Positions 34,865-43,892 of a stretch of DNA of 64,000 nucleotides are shown here, piece by piece. The notes beneath the pieces were generated by a model. The model searched no databases and was not told where the DNA came from. It saw nothing but the letters and a program-made list of their open reading frames with translations. Source of the DNA: VFMC01 sp050248155. GTDB taxonomy: Bacteria > Actinomycetota > Acidimicrobiia > Acidimicrobiales > Ilumatobacteraceae. Each line of letters begins with the position of its first letter. Positions within the stretch are counted from its first letter, which is position 1. Location of the stretch: NCBI GenBank assembly GCA_050248155.1, contig JBFWSW010000002.1, forward strand, positions 62,001-126,000, in the 5' to 3' direction. The position numbers and the translations under genes were made by a program.

Positions 34865-35251
34865 TCAGTCGTCCGGCCGCCGGATCGCACGATCGACGGT
34901 CGACTGCTCGCGTTCCGTGGTCCGGTCGTCTCGATCGAGGGCACGGGAGGTTCACGGCGAGCCCGTGCGATCTCGTCATCCAGATCGTGACGCCGGCGGA
35001 AGTACTCGGCCTCGCGCTCGTCCAGCACCTGCTCGCGCTCATCGGCGACCCGATCGCGCCGGTCGGCTTCGACGTCGCGATCGGACGGCGAGGCGGTCGC
35101 GGACGTCGGCCAGCTCCTCGCTCCGGTCGGCCTCGAGTCGACGGGTGTCGAGCACCCGCTCCTGGCGGGTTGCGTCCTGCCCCTCGTCGCTGGAGGCGGA
35201 CCAGAGCGGCCGGCGCTCGCCGAGCGGTACGGTCTGAGGCGTGCCTGACAT
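34865..35251 (-). pseudogene. Frameshifted D/E/R-rich coiled-coil protein gene
   Basis: This otherwise empty 420-base stretch encodes, on the minus strand, one continuous charged coiled-coil split over two frames. It starts near 35251 (SGTPQTVPLGERRPLW, then ERVLDTRRLEADRSEELADV). It then needs one base removed near 35086 to continue as ADRRDRVADEREQVLDEREAE, and one base added near 34950 to return to the first frame as ALDRDDRTTEREQSTVDRA and a stop at 34865. Two compensating shifts mean decay, sequencing error, or both. The proposed start overlaps the divergent methyltransferase start, so the true 5' end is uncertain. Confidence 0.4.
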
Positions 35252-35906
35252 CCGTCCCGACGTCGTCGACCCGCAGATCGCCGCGTACATCGCGGCTCAC
35301 TCGTCGAGCCCCGACGCCGTGCAACGACAGTTGATGGCGGCCACCGCGGAGCGCACGGGCGGGGCCGCGATCATGCAGATCGGCGGCGATCAGGGGACCG
35401 TCTTCGAGATGTTGACGCGCGCGATGCAGGTCCACGATGCCATCGAGATCGGCACCTTCACCGGATACTCGGCGCTCTCGATCGCACGCGGGATGCAGCC
35501 GGGTGGTCGGCTGATCTGCTGCGACGTCAGCGAGGAGTGGACGGCGATCGCCCGCGAGCACTGGCAGCTCGCGGGCGTCGCCGATCGCATCGATCTGCGC
35601 ATCGGACCGGCACTGCAGACGATCGCGGACCTGCCCGACGATCTGCAGTTCGATCTCGTGTTCATCGATGCCGACAAGCCCAACTACGCGAACTACTTCG
35701 ACGCCTTGGTGCCCCGCCTCCGTCCCACGGGGCTGATGCTGGTCGACAACACGCTCTGGTCGGGACAAGTCGTCGACGACACCGCGAACGACGAGCTCAC
35801 CGTGGCGTTGCGGGCGTTCAACGACAAGGTCGTCGCGGACCCGCGCGTGAGGTGTGTCATCCTGCCCCTCGGTGACGGCGTCACGATGATCCAACGCTCG
35901 CGTTGA
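35241..35906 (+). CDS. Class I SAM-dependent O-methyltransferase (caffeoyl-CoA type)
   Basis: A 221-residue methyltransferase of family 3, which methylates catechol-like hydroxyls using S-adenosylmethionine and a divalent metal. The SAM motif is AIEIGTFTGYSALSIARGM, followed by ICCDVSEEW. The metal/substrate region is LVFIDADKPNYANYFD and LVDNTLWSGQVVDD. Length is normal for the bacterial family. It starts with GTG at 35241 and has no obvious operon partner; the next gene is convergent after about 26 bases. Natural substrate unknown. Confidence 0.87.
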   Translation: MPDIRPDVVDPQIAAYIAAHSSSPDAVQRQLMAATAERTGGAAIMQIGGDQGTVFEMLTRAMQVHDAIEIGTFTGYSALSIARGMQPGGRLICCDVSEEWTAIAREHWQLAGVADRIDLRIGPALQTIADLPDDLQFDLVFIDADKPNYANYFDALVPRLRPTGLMLVDNTLWSGQVVDDTANDELTVALRAFNDKVVADPRVRCVILPLGDGVTMIQRSR

Positions 35907-35932
35907 CCGCGTGGTCGCAGCGAGACGTCACG

Positions 35933-37132
35933 TCACCACCGAGGGCCCGAAGGATCGATGCCGAGGAGGCCCTTGCCGACCATCTCGTGCGTGAACGAGT
36001 CGGAGCCGGGGTGGAACCGTGCGGCACGGACGTCGCGCGACAGCCGCTCGAGCTCGTGTCCCCGGCGGAACGACGCTCCGCCGACCACATCGCAGGCCAG
36101 GTCGGTCACGCGCATCGCTGCGGTGGCGGAGCGCCACTTCGCGGCGAACACCTGGACGGGCCAGGCCGAGCCGTGATCGACTCCCTGCACCCAATCGGAG
36201 GCGAGCCTGTCGAGCTGCGTCCTCGCCGCGGTGAGCTCGAGGTGCATCTCGGCGATCTGCCGCTGCACGAGTGGATGGTGCGCCATCGTGCCGCCGCCGA
36301 GACCGATCGATGTCGCCCGTTGGCAGTGTTCGATCGCCAGCTGCAGCGAGCGCTCGGCGACGCCGATGTACACGTTGGAGATCAAGGTGAGCGCCCAGAC
36401 GGCCATCGCGCCGACTGCCGGATCGTCCGATGGACCCGCCGGGACCACCGCGAGGACGTCGGCGTCGGCCACGAACACCCCGTCGAGCACGGTGTCGTGG
36501 CTCTCGGCGGCACGCATGCCGTGCGCATCCCAGGTGGCGACGACCTCGACGCCGGGGGCGCGTCGTGACGCGAAGCCGTGCACCACGACGGGGCCCGACT
36601 CGGCGGTGAGGTCCATCGCGTGGAATCCCATGCGATCCCAAGCCGGTCCGAGCGAGCCGAACAGCTTGCGGCCGTGCAGCCGCCAACCGCCCGGCACGCG
36701 CTCGGCTCTCGTCGTCGACAGCGCGATCGGGACGTCGTTCCCGGCTTCGCCGTGGCCCGACGCGAGGATCTCGCCCCTCGCAGCCCAGTCGAGGGTGCGC
36801 TGACCGAACGGATGTCCGACACGCGCGAGGTCGGCGCCGAGGCCCACCCAGTACAGGTGCATGCACGTGGACAGCGCCGTGGCCGGCGCAGCGTGTGCGA
36901 TCCGTCGTTGGCCGAGAGCCACCTCGGCGAGGTCGAGGCCGAGCCCGCCCAACTCGCGCGGAGCAGGTGCCAGCAGCCAACCCGTGGCTCGCAGCTCGTC
37001 GAGGTCGTCGACGGGCAGGGTCCCGGTTGCATCGTGCATGGCAGCGCGACTGCGGAACCGATCGAGCATCTCGTCGGTGAGGACGTCGCTCGATGGTCGG
37101 ATGATGGGATCGATGAGTGCGTTGGTGTTCAT
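35933..37132 (-). CDS. Acyl-CoA dehydrogenase family protein
   Basis: A 399-residue flavoprotein of the acyl-CoA dehydrogenase superfamily. The N-terminal part is FRSRAAMHDATGTLPVDDLDELRATGWLLAPAP, typical of the DszC/HpaH-like or short-substrate branch. The middle has GNDVPIALSTTRAERVPGGW and the C-terminal half has the usual helices with ERSLQLAIEHCQRATS. The ATG at 37132 aligns with family starts. An upstream ATG at 37225 overlaps the previous gene's stop but would run through a perfect hairpin. It could be a dehydrogenase or a flavin-dependent monooxygenase. Confidence 0.8.
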   Translation of the reverse strand: MNTNALIDPIIRPSSDVLTDEMLDRFRSRAAMHDATGTLPVDDLDELRATGWLLAPAPRELGGLGLDLAEVALGQRRIAHAAPATALSTCMHLYWVGLGADLARVGHPFGQRTLDWAARGEILASGHGEAGNDVPIALSTTRAERVPGGWRLHGRKLFGSLGPAWDRMGFHAMDLTAESGPVVVHGFASRRAPGVEVVATWDAHGMRAAESHDTVLDGVFVADADVLAVVPAGPSDDPAVGAMAVWALTLISNVYIGVAERSLQLAIEHCQRATSIGLGGGTMAHHPLVQRQIAEMHLELTAARTQLDRLASDWVQGVDHGSAWPVQVFAAKWRSATAAMRVTDLACDVVGGASFRRGHELERLSRDVRAARFHPGSDSFTHEMVGKGLLGIDPSGPRW

Positions 37133-37174
37133 GCCATCACTGTCCGCCTCGGCGACCTCCTGGCGCATCGGCGC

Positions 37175-37211
37175 AACGCTCCATTCCGCAGACGTGCCGG
37201 AATGGAGCGTT
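37175..37211 (-). terminator. Perfect 14-bp hairpin upstream of acyl-CoA dehydrogenase gene
   Basis: aacgctccattccg (37175-37188), a 9-base loop, and the exact complement (37198-37211). On the minus strand it follows the 37222 stop codon by 10 bases, where a terminator or attenuator for the upstream gene would be expected. Confidence 0.6.
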
Positions 37212-37221
37212 TGCCGTACGG

Positions 37222-37554
37222 TCATGCCGCCGCGTTGGTGGTCGACGCGAGCAGCTCGGCGGCCGTCACCGCCGTCAAGCGGTCGATCGCCTCGAACTCG
37301 CGAACCCTCAGCTCGGCGAAATGCGGATTCGATGCCATGCCGTTGAAGAGTGCGGTCGTCCGCGAGGCGTCGGCTGCGAACCGATCCTCGAACAGGTACA
37401 CACCCCCGTACGTGCCGGTGGACGCGTCGTCCAGCCAGATCTTGGCGATGAGGCCCTCCCATTCGGTGAAGCCGTCAGCCACCGCTGCGGCGTGGCGGAG
37501 GTAGTCGTCTCGCCCGATGTCAGCGAGGGTGAAGGTGACGATGCGGATGATCAT
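37222..37554 (-). CDS. Small monooxygenase-like (ferredoxin-fold, YdhR-like) protein
   Basis: A 110-residue protein starting MIIRIVTFTLADIGRDDYLRHAAAVADGF, with WEGLIAKIWLDDASTGTYGGVYLFEDRFAADA in the middle. This is the layout of the YdhR-like dimeric alpha-beta barrel proteins that include quinone-forming monooxygenases and stress proteins. The ATG at 37554 follows AGGAG seven bases upstream. It diverges from the LuxR-type regulator at 37669, an arrangement in which the regulator often controls the small gene. Confidence 0.7.
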   Translation of the reverse strand: MIIRIVTFTLADIGRDDYLRHAAAVADGFTEWEGLIAKIWLDDASTGTYGGVYLFEDRFAADASRTTALFNGMASNPHFAELRVREFEAIDRLTAVTAAELLASTTNAAA

Positions 37555-37668
37555 GTGGATGCTCCTGTGTGATGTGGATGGTTTCGTGTCGACGTACCGA
37601 GGGTGCGCCTTTCGGGGTCCTCCGGCATCGGCGAACTGCTCCAAAGGCGTGGCGCATATGCTCCACCC

Positions 37669-39582
37669 ATGCCCGACGCCGAACGCGTGCTCCGGGTCCG
37701 CGATCGCATCGAGGCCGCGAGACGGCAGCTCTGCGTCGGCCGCGTCCGCGAGCGCGACCGCTTGACCTCGCTGTTGGCCCCCGGCGGCCCCGCCGTCGTG
37801 CACGTGCACGGCGCGCCGGGCATCGGCAAGTCGGTGTTGGTCGACGCCGTCGTCGGCCAGGCCGGACGGCCAGGCATCCGGCTCGACGCTCGACGGGTGG
37901 AACCGACGCCGGCGTCGTTCCTCTCGGCTGCCGGATCGGCGCTCGACGCCGCGACGCCCAACCCGGCCGCGCTCGGGGACGTGATGCTCACCCGCGGAAT
38001 CTCGCTGTTGGTGGTCGACGGTGGCGAACGTCTGCGGCTGATCGACGACTGGCTGCGCGACCACCTCGTGCCGGCGCTGCCCGCCGAGTCGAGCACGATC
38101 ATCGTGGCCCGCACACCGCCGAACAGTGCATGGCGAACGGGGGAGTGGCGACACCTCGCTGCCGAGCTCGAGATCGGCCCGATGACCGAAGCGGATGCCG
38201 CCGCTCTGGTCGAACGGCGCATCGGATCGACGCCCGCCGCGGCCCACGTCCTTCGGTTCGGCCACGGCCATCCACTGGCGCTCGACCTCGCTGCCGACGT
38301 CGTCGCCCGGCGGCCCGATGTCAGCTTGCGCGAGGGACCTCCTCCGGAGGTCGTCGAAGAGCTCGTCAGCCTGTTCCTCGACGAGCTCCCCGAGCCGACC
38401 AGGGCTGCCCTCGAGGACGTGTCACTTCTTCGCCGTGTGACCCGTCCTCTGCTCGCCGCGGTGTGCGTCGATCTCATCGCCGACGACATCGACCCGCTGT
38501 GGCAGGCGCTGCGGGAGCTGCCGTACGTGACGACCGCGCCAGTCGGCCTCGAGCTCGACCGCGTCGTGCAGGACGCGATCGCGACGAACGTCGAACTGCA
38601 GGACGCGGACCGCGCTCGACGTGTGCGTCAGCGTGCCGGGCACGTAGCGATGGACGAAGCCGATCGCGCGCCGGGCTGGGAGTCGACCGCTGATCTGCTC
38701 CACCTGGTGCAGAACCCGATCATCCGCGACGCGTTCTCGCCGCCTCCCGGACAGGATTTCGTCATCAATGCAGCGCGACCTTGCGACCGCGAGGCGATCG
38801 ACGCGATGGTGGTCGCAGTCGATGGTGAGGGGACCATGGGTGCGCTCGACCTCTGGTGGAGCGACCGTCCCGACGCGTTCCGAGTGCTGCGCGGCGCGGA
38901 CGACACGCCGAGAGGCGTTGCCGCGGTCGCGCCGTACGACCAGCTCTCGTCCGAGATGATCAGCGGCGATCCCGTGCTGGCACACATCGGCGCCGACCTG
39001 ACACGCCGTCCGCTGTCAGTGGGCGGGCGGGCGCTGGTCGTTCGCCGGGTCGTCACGGTCGATGGGGGTGAATCACCCTCGAACCAGTACGCAGCGCTCA
39101 TCGTCGATCTGAAGCGCACGTACCTCGAGCTCAGGCCAGCGTTGATGCGGGTCTACGTGGCAGGACGTGATCACGACGTCAACTCGGCCGTGCTCGATGC
39201 GATGGGGTTCACGCTCGTGCCCGGAGACGTCGTGGTCGGCGAGCACCAGGGTGGGGTCTGGGCGCTCGAGTTCGGCCCGAAGAGCGTCGATGGTTGGCTG
39301 GCGCGCCACGTCGAGATCGAGACCAGTGCTCGTTCGGATGCCGCGAGTGTGGTGCCGGACGGCGCCACCGTGGCGAGCCCGAGCAGCGTGCGGACGTTGA
39401 GCGCTCGCGAACGTGAGGTGCTGGCCGCGCTCGCGCTGGGCCTCACCAATCGTGAGCTCGCCACCCGCCTGTTCATCAGCGAGCGAACCGCCAACCGTCA
39501 CCTCAGCAACATCTTCGTGAAGCTCGGCGTGCGCAACCGCACAGAAGCCGCTCGCGTCGCTGTCGCTGCCGGCCTCGGGTAG
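37669..39582 (+). CDS. LuxR-family regulator with N-terminal ATPase and a GNAT-like middle
   Basis: A 637-residue regulator. The N-terminal P-loop NTPase has Walker A GAPGIGKSVLV (from about residue 48) and a Walker B-like SLLVVDGGERL, and ends in a winged-helix-like part. The region of roughly residues 365-540 (FVINAARPCDREAIDAMVV to YVAGRDHDVNSAVLDAMGF) reads like an acetyltransferase (GNAT) fold instead of the TPR repeats of ordinary LAL regulators. The C-terminal LuxR helix-turn-helix is LSAREREVLAALALGLTNRE through TANRHLSNIFVKLGV. No ribosome site is obvious before ATG 37669. It is divergent from the YdhR-like gene, its likely target. Confidence 0.8.
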   Translation: MPDAERVLRVRDRIEAARRQLCVGRVRERDRLTSLLAPGGPAVVHVHGAPGIGKSVLVDAVVGQAGRPGIRLDARRVEPTPASFLSAAGSALDAATPNPAALGDVMLTRGISLLVVDGGERLRLIDDWLRDHLVPALPAESSTIIVARTPPNSAWRTGEWRHLAAELEIGPMTEADAAALVERRIGSTPAAAHVLRFGHGHPLALDLAADVVARRPDVSLREGPPPEVVEELVSLFLDELPEPTRAALEDVSLLRRVTRPLLAAVCVDLIADDIDPLWQALRELPYVTTAPVGLELDRVVQDAIATNVELQDADRARRVRQRAGHVAMDEADRAPGWESTADLLHLVQNPIIRDAFSPPPGQDFVINAARPCDREAIDAMVVAVDGEGTMGALDLWWSDRPDAFRVLRGADDTPRGVAAVAPYDQLSSEMISGDPVLAHIGADLTRRPLSVGGRALVVRRVVTVDGGESPSNQYAALIVDLKRTYLELRPALMRVYVAGRDHDVNSAVLDAMGFTLVPGDVVVGEHQGGVWALEFGPKSVDGWLARHVEIETSARSDAASVVPDGATVASPSSVRTLSAREREVLAALALGLTNRELATRLFISERTANRHLSNIFVKLGVRNRTEAARVAVAAGLG

Positions 39583-39600
39583 CCGGCGGCCGAACCCGAG
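39574..39600. terminator. Convergent-gene hairpin
   Basis: ctcgggt (39574-39580) pairs with acccgag (39594-39600). It overlaps the end of the LuxR gene and lies 3 bases before the end of the convergent SPFH gene, so it may terminate both. Confidence 0.45.
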
Positions 39601-39603
39601 AGA

Positions 39604-41625
39604 TCAGGTTGCGTCGTCGGACTGAACGTCCGTCCTCGAGGATGCGGGCACCTCGGTCGCGACCGGGCCGTCAACCGCATTCGACGGCTCTGGAGGCGGG
39701 AGCGCGACGGCCTCGCGCTGGGCGGCACCGTTCTGCAGGGTGCGCATCATCAGCGCGCCGAGACCACCGATGATGCCGCTGTCGCCACCGACCTGGATGT
39801 CGGGAACGATCTTGATGTGGCCGCTGCTGACTTCGCGCAGCGCTGCGACGAGTGCCGTCTCCTCGGCCCCGATGGCGTGACGTTGTGCGTCGAAGCCCTT
39901 CGCCCGGGCGAGGCCGAGCGCCTCCTCGGCGGCAGCGTTGGCTTCGCCGACGGCGCGGGTGCGCGTCGCCTCTGCCGAGCCGGTGATCGTGATGACCGCG
40001 GCCTCGCCATCCGCCCGCGCACGTGCGGCGCGGGCACGTGACGTCTCGATGTCGACCGACACGTTCGCCTGGGCGAGCGCGGACTGCATGTCGGCGACGC
40101 CGCGTTGCTGCTCGAGGCTGACCCGCGCCTCTTGCGCTTCGCGCTGCTGGGCGAAGGTCGCCCGTTCCTGTGCGGCGATCTCCCGACTCGTCAGCACCTC
40201 GACCAGGTCGGCGGGGAAGACGACGTCCTGGATGTAGACACCACGCGTCTCGACCTCGTAGCGCGACAGGTACGACTGGATGTAGTGCTCGGCAGCGCTC
40301 TGCACCTCGTCGCGCTTCTCGATGAACTCGGTGGCCCCGAGCGTCTGCAGCTTGTTGCGGAAGTAGTTGCCCACCGCCGACTGCAACACCTCGTTCACGA
40401 GGTTCTGCATGGTGCCGACCATGCTGATGACCTTCGGCGCACGCGTGTCGGGCACGTGGATCTGCACCTGCAGGTCGATGCTGAACGCGAATGCCTCCTT
40501 GCTCTTCGCGTCGATCGGTGACAGGCGCGCGTCGAGGCTGTGCGCCTCGCTGGTGATGTGCGACCAGTTCAACGTGAGGATCGACGTCGGGACGATCTCG
40601 GCCTCGTAGATGCGCGGGTTCAGCGTGTACTTGCCGGTCCGGAGGGGTTCGGACCAGATGCCCTGGTGCCCCGGCTTGACGATCGACCCGAACTTGAACT
40701 CCTCGCCCGACGTGTCCTCGGTCGGCAGGCCGACGTAGGACTTGATCACCGCGACCTCGCCCTGGCGCACGACCAACATCTCGCGCAGCTCGACCCGCAC
40801 GAGGAACGGGTTGAGGAGGTACGAGCCGTACAGCAGCGGGTCGTGTTGCAACCCGATGCACCCGCCGCTGGCGAGGAACGCCTGGTAGTCCTGGTAGTTG
40901 TCGTGCAGTTCGTTCTTGGAGCGCAGCACCGCCTGGATGACCTGGATCGGCGACCACGTCGAGGCCGACTCCATCTCGGTGACGTCGGCGAAGCCGCCGA
41001 TCCGACTGGCGATGTCGCCCGAGGGAGGGCCCTCGAGCGTGGTCACCACGCCGACGATGTCGCGATCGCCCTCCGGGGTGATGCGGACGACCTTCAGCGC
41101 GGCTGGATCGACCTCGTTGATCGCGGACTCGGTCGCGTCGGAGACGACGCGTCCGAACACTGCCGACGTGGTGAGCACGACGAAGCCGATGGGGTGGATC
41201 GGCGCCGTGGTGCCCGGCGGGAGCACCGGGCGCTGCACGCCGCGCTGGCCGCCGTTCGCGAGGAAGGCGCGGATGTCCGAGAAGCTGCCGAACTCGGGGC
41301 GGTAGATCGCCGACTTCGCTCCCGTGGGCAGCGGCGCGCCCACCTGCGCGATGACGACGCCGATGTGATCGGGCGGTACTTGCACCCACGGGTGGCGCTC
41401 GACCTTGAACACGGGCCACAACTTGAAGCGAAGGCCTGCCATGAGCAGGTCGGCCTGGTAGCCGGCCTCACCCTGCAGCGCGACCAGTTGGTCGCTGCCC
41501 TGCTTGGCGCCGACTCGCTTGGTGACCAGACCGACCTCCGACGGTCCGATGACGTGGAAGCTGTTCAGCACGAAGATCGCGCCGAGCACCACCACCACAA
41601 CGATCAGGATCAGCAACGCCCACAT
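39604..41625 (-). CDS. SPFH/Band 7 domain protein (flotillin-like)
   Basis: A 673-residue membrane-anchored protein. Residues ~2-25 are one hydrophobic helix (MWALLILIVVVVVLGAIFVL). A long region follows with two Band-7-like parts, including MLVVRQGEVAVIKSYVGLP. Then comes an Ala/Glu/Gln-rich coiled coil (ERATFAQQREAQEARVSLEQ onward) as in flotillins, and a Pro-rich tail. SPFH proteins oligomerise into membrane rings and organise microdomains. At 673 residues it is longer than most bacterial flotillins because of the extended section before the coiled coil. The ATG at 41625 is 24 bases after the upstream gene, suggesting an operon. Confidence 0.85.
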   Translation of the reverse strand: MWALLILIVVVVVLGAIFVLNSFHVIGPSEVGLVTKRVGAKQGSDQLVALQGEAGYQADLLMAGLRFKLWPVFKVERHPWVQVPPDHIGVVIAQVGAPLPTGAKSAIYRPEFGSFSDIRAFLANGGQRGVQRPVLPPGTTAPIHPIGFVVLTTSAVFGRVVSDATESAINEVDPAALKVVRITPEGDRDIVGVVTTLEGPPSGDIASRIGGFADVTEMESASTWSPIQVIQAVLRSKNELHDNYQDYQAFLASGGCIGLQHDPLLYGSYLLNPFLVRVELREMLVVRQGEVAVIKSYVGLPTEDTSGEEFKFGSIVKPGHQGIWSEPLRTGKYTLNPRIYEAEIVPTSILTLNWSHITSEAHSLDARLSPIDAKSKEAFAFSIDLQVQIHVPDTRAPKVISMVGTMQNLVNEVLQSAVGNYFRNKLQTLGATEFIEKRDEVQSAAEHYIQSYLSRYEVETRGVYIQDVVFPADLVEVLTSREIAAQERATFAQQREAQEARVSLEQQRGVADMQSALAQANVSVDIETSRARAARARADGEAAVITITGSAEATRTRAVGEANAAAEEALGLARAKGFDAQRHAIGAEETALVAALREVSSGHIKIVPDIQVGGDSGIIGGLGALMMRTLQNGAAQREAVALPPPEPSNAVDGPVATEVPASSRTDVQSDDAT

Positions 41626-41649
41626 GGCCAACCGCCTCTCTCAACTCGA

Positions 41650-42432
41650 TCATTCACCGAAGACATCCAGGTCTCCCAGCAGGAGGAAACCGACGTGCAG
41701 CGCGCCGGGTCGGACCGTTCCCTCGACCTGCACATCGAATCGCCCACCCCGATAGATCTCGGGGGCAAAGCTCGTCGAGGACGATCCGACACCGCCGTCC
41801 ATGGTCGGGCTCGCGGAGCTCAACGCCGAGCCGAACGTCACCAGCACGTGCGGCTCGAGTCGCTCGTGCTCCCAGTTCCGATGGTCGTACTCTGCGGTCA
41901 CGAAGTATCCCGAGTAGGGATTGAACACGTCGTCGAGGACTCGGAAGACGCCGCCCCCTTCGTGGCGGGCGACGATCCGTCGCGCGCAGTTGGCCGCATG
42001 CCTGCCCCGAGCGAGCGCTGCCCGAACCTGCGACTCGCGAAAGAGACCCACGGTGAGCTCCGCGCCCTCCGGGACGCTCTCCGTCCGCAGCCTGCCTGCC
42101 GATCGCGCGGCCACGACGACATCGCTGAGCGCCGCGTCGCGAGCCAGGCTGCTCAGCCGTCGATCCCGCTCGGCCTGCAGGTACGTGCGGATCTCGTCGT
42201 CGCCGAACGCGTGCTCGATGATGGCCCATTGCGTATCGGGCGACAGGCGCCCGAACGTCTCCATCAGCAGCCGCTCGCGCTCTCGGACCGGCAGCGCCGC
42301 AATCGCTCGGGCGAAGGCCTCGGGATCAGCCAGGTCGTCCTCGACCAAGTGCTCGGCATGACGTCGAATCTCCCGAGCCAACCCAAGAACCGGCTCGTCC
42401 GACGCGGTCACTTGGTCATCATGCCATCGCAT
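41650..42432 (-). CDS. Hypothetical protein upstream of SPFH gene
   Basis: A 260-residue protein I do not recognise. The N-terminal ~90 residues are helical and charged (PVRERERLLMETFGRLSPDTQWAII and a DRRLSSLARDAAL stretch). The C-terminal half is beta-rich with FRVLDDVFNPYSGYFVTAEYDHRNWE and ends GRFDVQVEGTVRPGALHVGFLLLGD. No signal peptide or membrane helix is visible. It is 24 bases before the SPFH gene on the same strand, so a cytosolic partner of the SPFH ring is an inference worth noting. The start could also be GTG 42411. Confidence 0.6.
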   Translation of the reverse strand: MRWHDDQVTASDEPVLGLAREIRRHAEHLVEDDLADPEAFARAIAALPVRERERLLMETFGRLSPDTQWAIIEHAFGDDEIRTYLQAERDRRLSSLARDAALSDVVVAARSAGRLRTESVPEGAELTVGLFRESQVRAALARGRHAANCARRIVARHEGGGVFRVLDDVFNPYSGYFVTAEYDHRNWEHERLEPHVLVTFGSALSSASPTMDGGVGSSSTSFAPEIYRGGRFDVQVEGTVRPGALHVGFLLLGDLDVFGE

Positions 42433-42584
42433 CGAGAGGACCGGACGCGGCCCGCCCGGACGTGATCAATTCGAAACAGATCTCGATCGCTGCGCTGTGG
42501 GAGCCAGCGTCGTCGGTTGGGCCATCCGACCCACGAGGGACTACACATGGTCGCTGGCGATCAACTACGCAAGGAGACCCCCGG

Positions 42585-43838
42585 ATGTCGGAAGCCTGGA
42601 TCATCGATGCGTGCCGTACCCCACGTGGGATCGGCAAGGTGGGGAAGGGCTCGCTCGCCGACATGCACCCACAGCACATCGCTGCGACCGTGCTCGCAGC
42701 GATCCGCGACCGCAACCAGCTCGACACCGCTGACGTCGATGACGTCATCTTCGGCACCTCCATGCAGGTCGGTCCGCAGGCCGGCGATCTGGCGCGCATG
42801 GCGCTCCTCGACGCCGGGTACGACCAGCGCGCGTCCGGTGTCACACTCGACCGGTTCTGCGGATCGGGCATCACGTCTGCCAACCTGGCCGCGGGGATGA
42901 TCATGGGCGGTCAGGAAGACGTCGTCATCGCCGGCGGTTGCGAGATGATGTCGCTGCATCCGGCTCTCGGTGAGGTCCAGATGGCGCTTCGTGGACCGTT
43001 GCTCGACGGCGGGAACACCCGACTCCGGGCCCGCCATCCCCAGACGCATCAGGGTGTGGCGGCCGACGCGATCGCAACGCTCGAGGGGATCTCGCGAGAA
43101 GCGCTCGACGAACTGGCCTACGAATCGCAGCAGCGAGCGGCGCGAGCGATCGCCGAGGGTCGGTTCGACAGGAGTCTCGTACCGGTTCAGCGTGAGGACG
43201 GTGCCGTTGCCCTCGACCGCGAGGAGTTCCCGCGCCCGCAGACGACGCTCGAGGGACTCGCGCAGCTCCCGCCGGCATTCGCCGCGATGGCCGACGTTCC
43301 GCTCGACGAGGCGGGGACCACGCTGCGGCAGATGGTGCTCGCCCGGTACCCCGACCTCGAGATCGACCACGTGCACCATGCGGGAAACAGCTCCGGCGTG
43401 GTGGACGGCGCCGCGGCGATCCTCCTGGCCAGCCCGCAGGCGGCCGAGCAGCGCGGTTGGCGCCCTCGGGCCCGGGTGGTCGCCACGGCCAACGTCGGTG
43501 ACGATCCGACGCTCATGCTCAACGCGCCGGTCCCGGCTGCCAGGAAGGTGCTCGCCAAGGCGGGCCTCGAGCTCGACGACATCGATCTGTTCGAGATCAA
43601 CGAGGCCTTCGCCGTGGTCGCCGAGAAGTTCATCCGCAACCTCGACCTCGATCGCGACAAGGTGAACGTCAACGGTGGGGCGATGGCGCTCGGGCACCCG
43701 ATCGCGGCGACTGGCGCTGTGCTGATCGGGACGGTGCTCGACGAGCTCGAGCGCACGGGTGGTCGCTACGGCCTGGTCACGATGTGCGCCGCCGGGGGCA
43801 TGGCCCCGGCGATCGTCATCGAGCGCATGGCGACCTGA
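42585..43838 (+). CDS. Thiolase (acetyl-CoA C-acyltransferase)
   Basis: A 417-residue thiolase with DRFCGSGIT, INEAFAVVAEKF, GHPIAATG and CAAGGMA motifs; the second cysteine is retained although the surrounding glycines differ from the CxGGG norm. It is the near twin of the thiolase at 31176. The ATG follows AAGGAGA seven bases upstream. The ~150 bases before it contain no recognisable gene or operator of the two types seen elsewhere. A strong hairpin follows the stop codon. It appears to be a monocistronic unit. Confidence 0.9.
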   Translation: MSEAWIIDACRTPRGIGKVGKGSLADMHPQHIAATVLAAIRDRNQLDTADVDDVIFGTSMQVGPQAGDLARMALLDAGYDQRASGVTLDRFCGSGITSANLAAGMIMGGQEDVVIAGGCEMMSLHPALGEVQMALRGPLLDGGNTRLRARHPQTHQGVAADAIATLEGISREALDELAYESQQRAARAIAEGRFDRSLVPVQREDGAVALDREEFPRPQTTLEGLAQLPPAFAAMADVPLDEAGTTLRQMVLARYPDLEIDHVHHAGNSSGVVDGAAAILLASPQAAEQRGWRPRARVVATANVGDDPTLMLNAPVPAARKVLAKAGLELDDIDLFEINEAFAVVAEKFIRNLDLDRDKVNVNGGAMALGHPIAATGAVLIGTVLDELERTGGRYGLVTMCAAGGMAPAIVIERMAT

Positions 43839-43850
43839 CGTCGCGGACAC

Positions 43851-43876
43851 GACCGGGCTCTCTCGCGAGCCCGGTC
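43851..43876. terminator. Bidirectional terminator hairpin
   Basis: gaccgggctc (43851-43860), loop tctcgc, then the exact complement gagcccggtc (43867-43876). It lies between the convergent ends of the thiolase and the membrane-protein gene. Confidence 0.7.
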
Positions 43877-43892
43877 GAGCCCGCTCGTGACG

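Noticed and set aside
42433..42584. Possible TetR-like operator before the thiolase at 42585 (cggttgggcc and cgaccca)
   Set aside because: The half-sites do not match either operator type and do not form a good palindrome.
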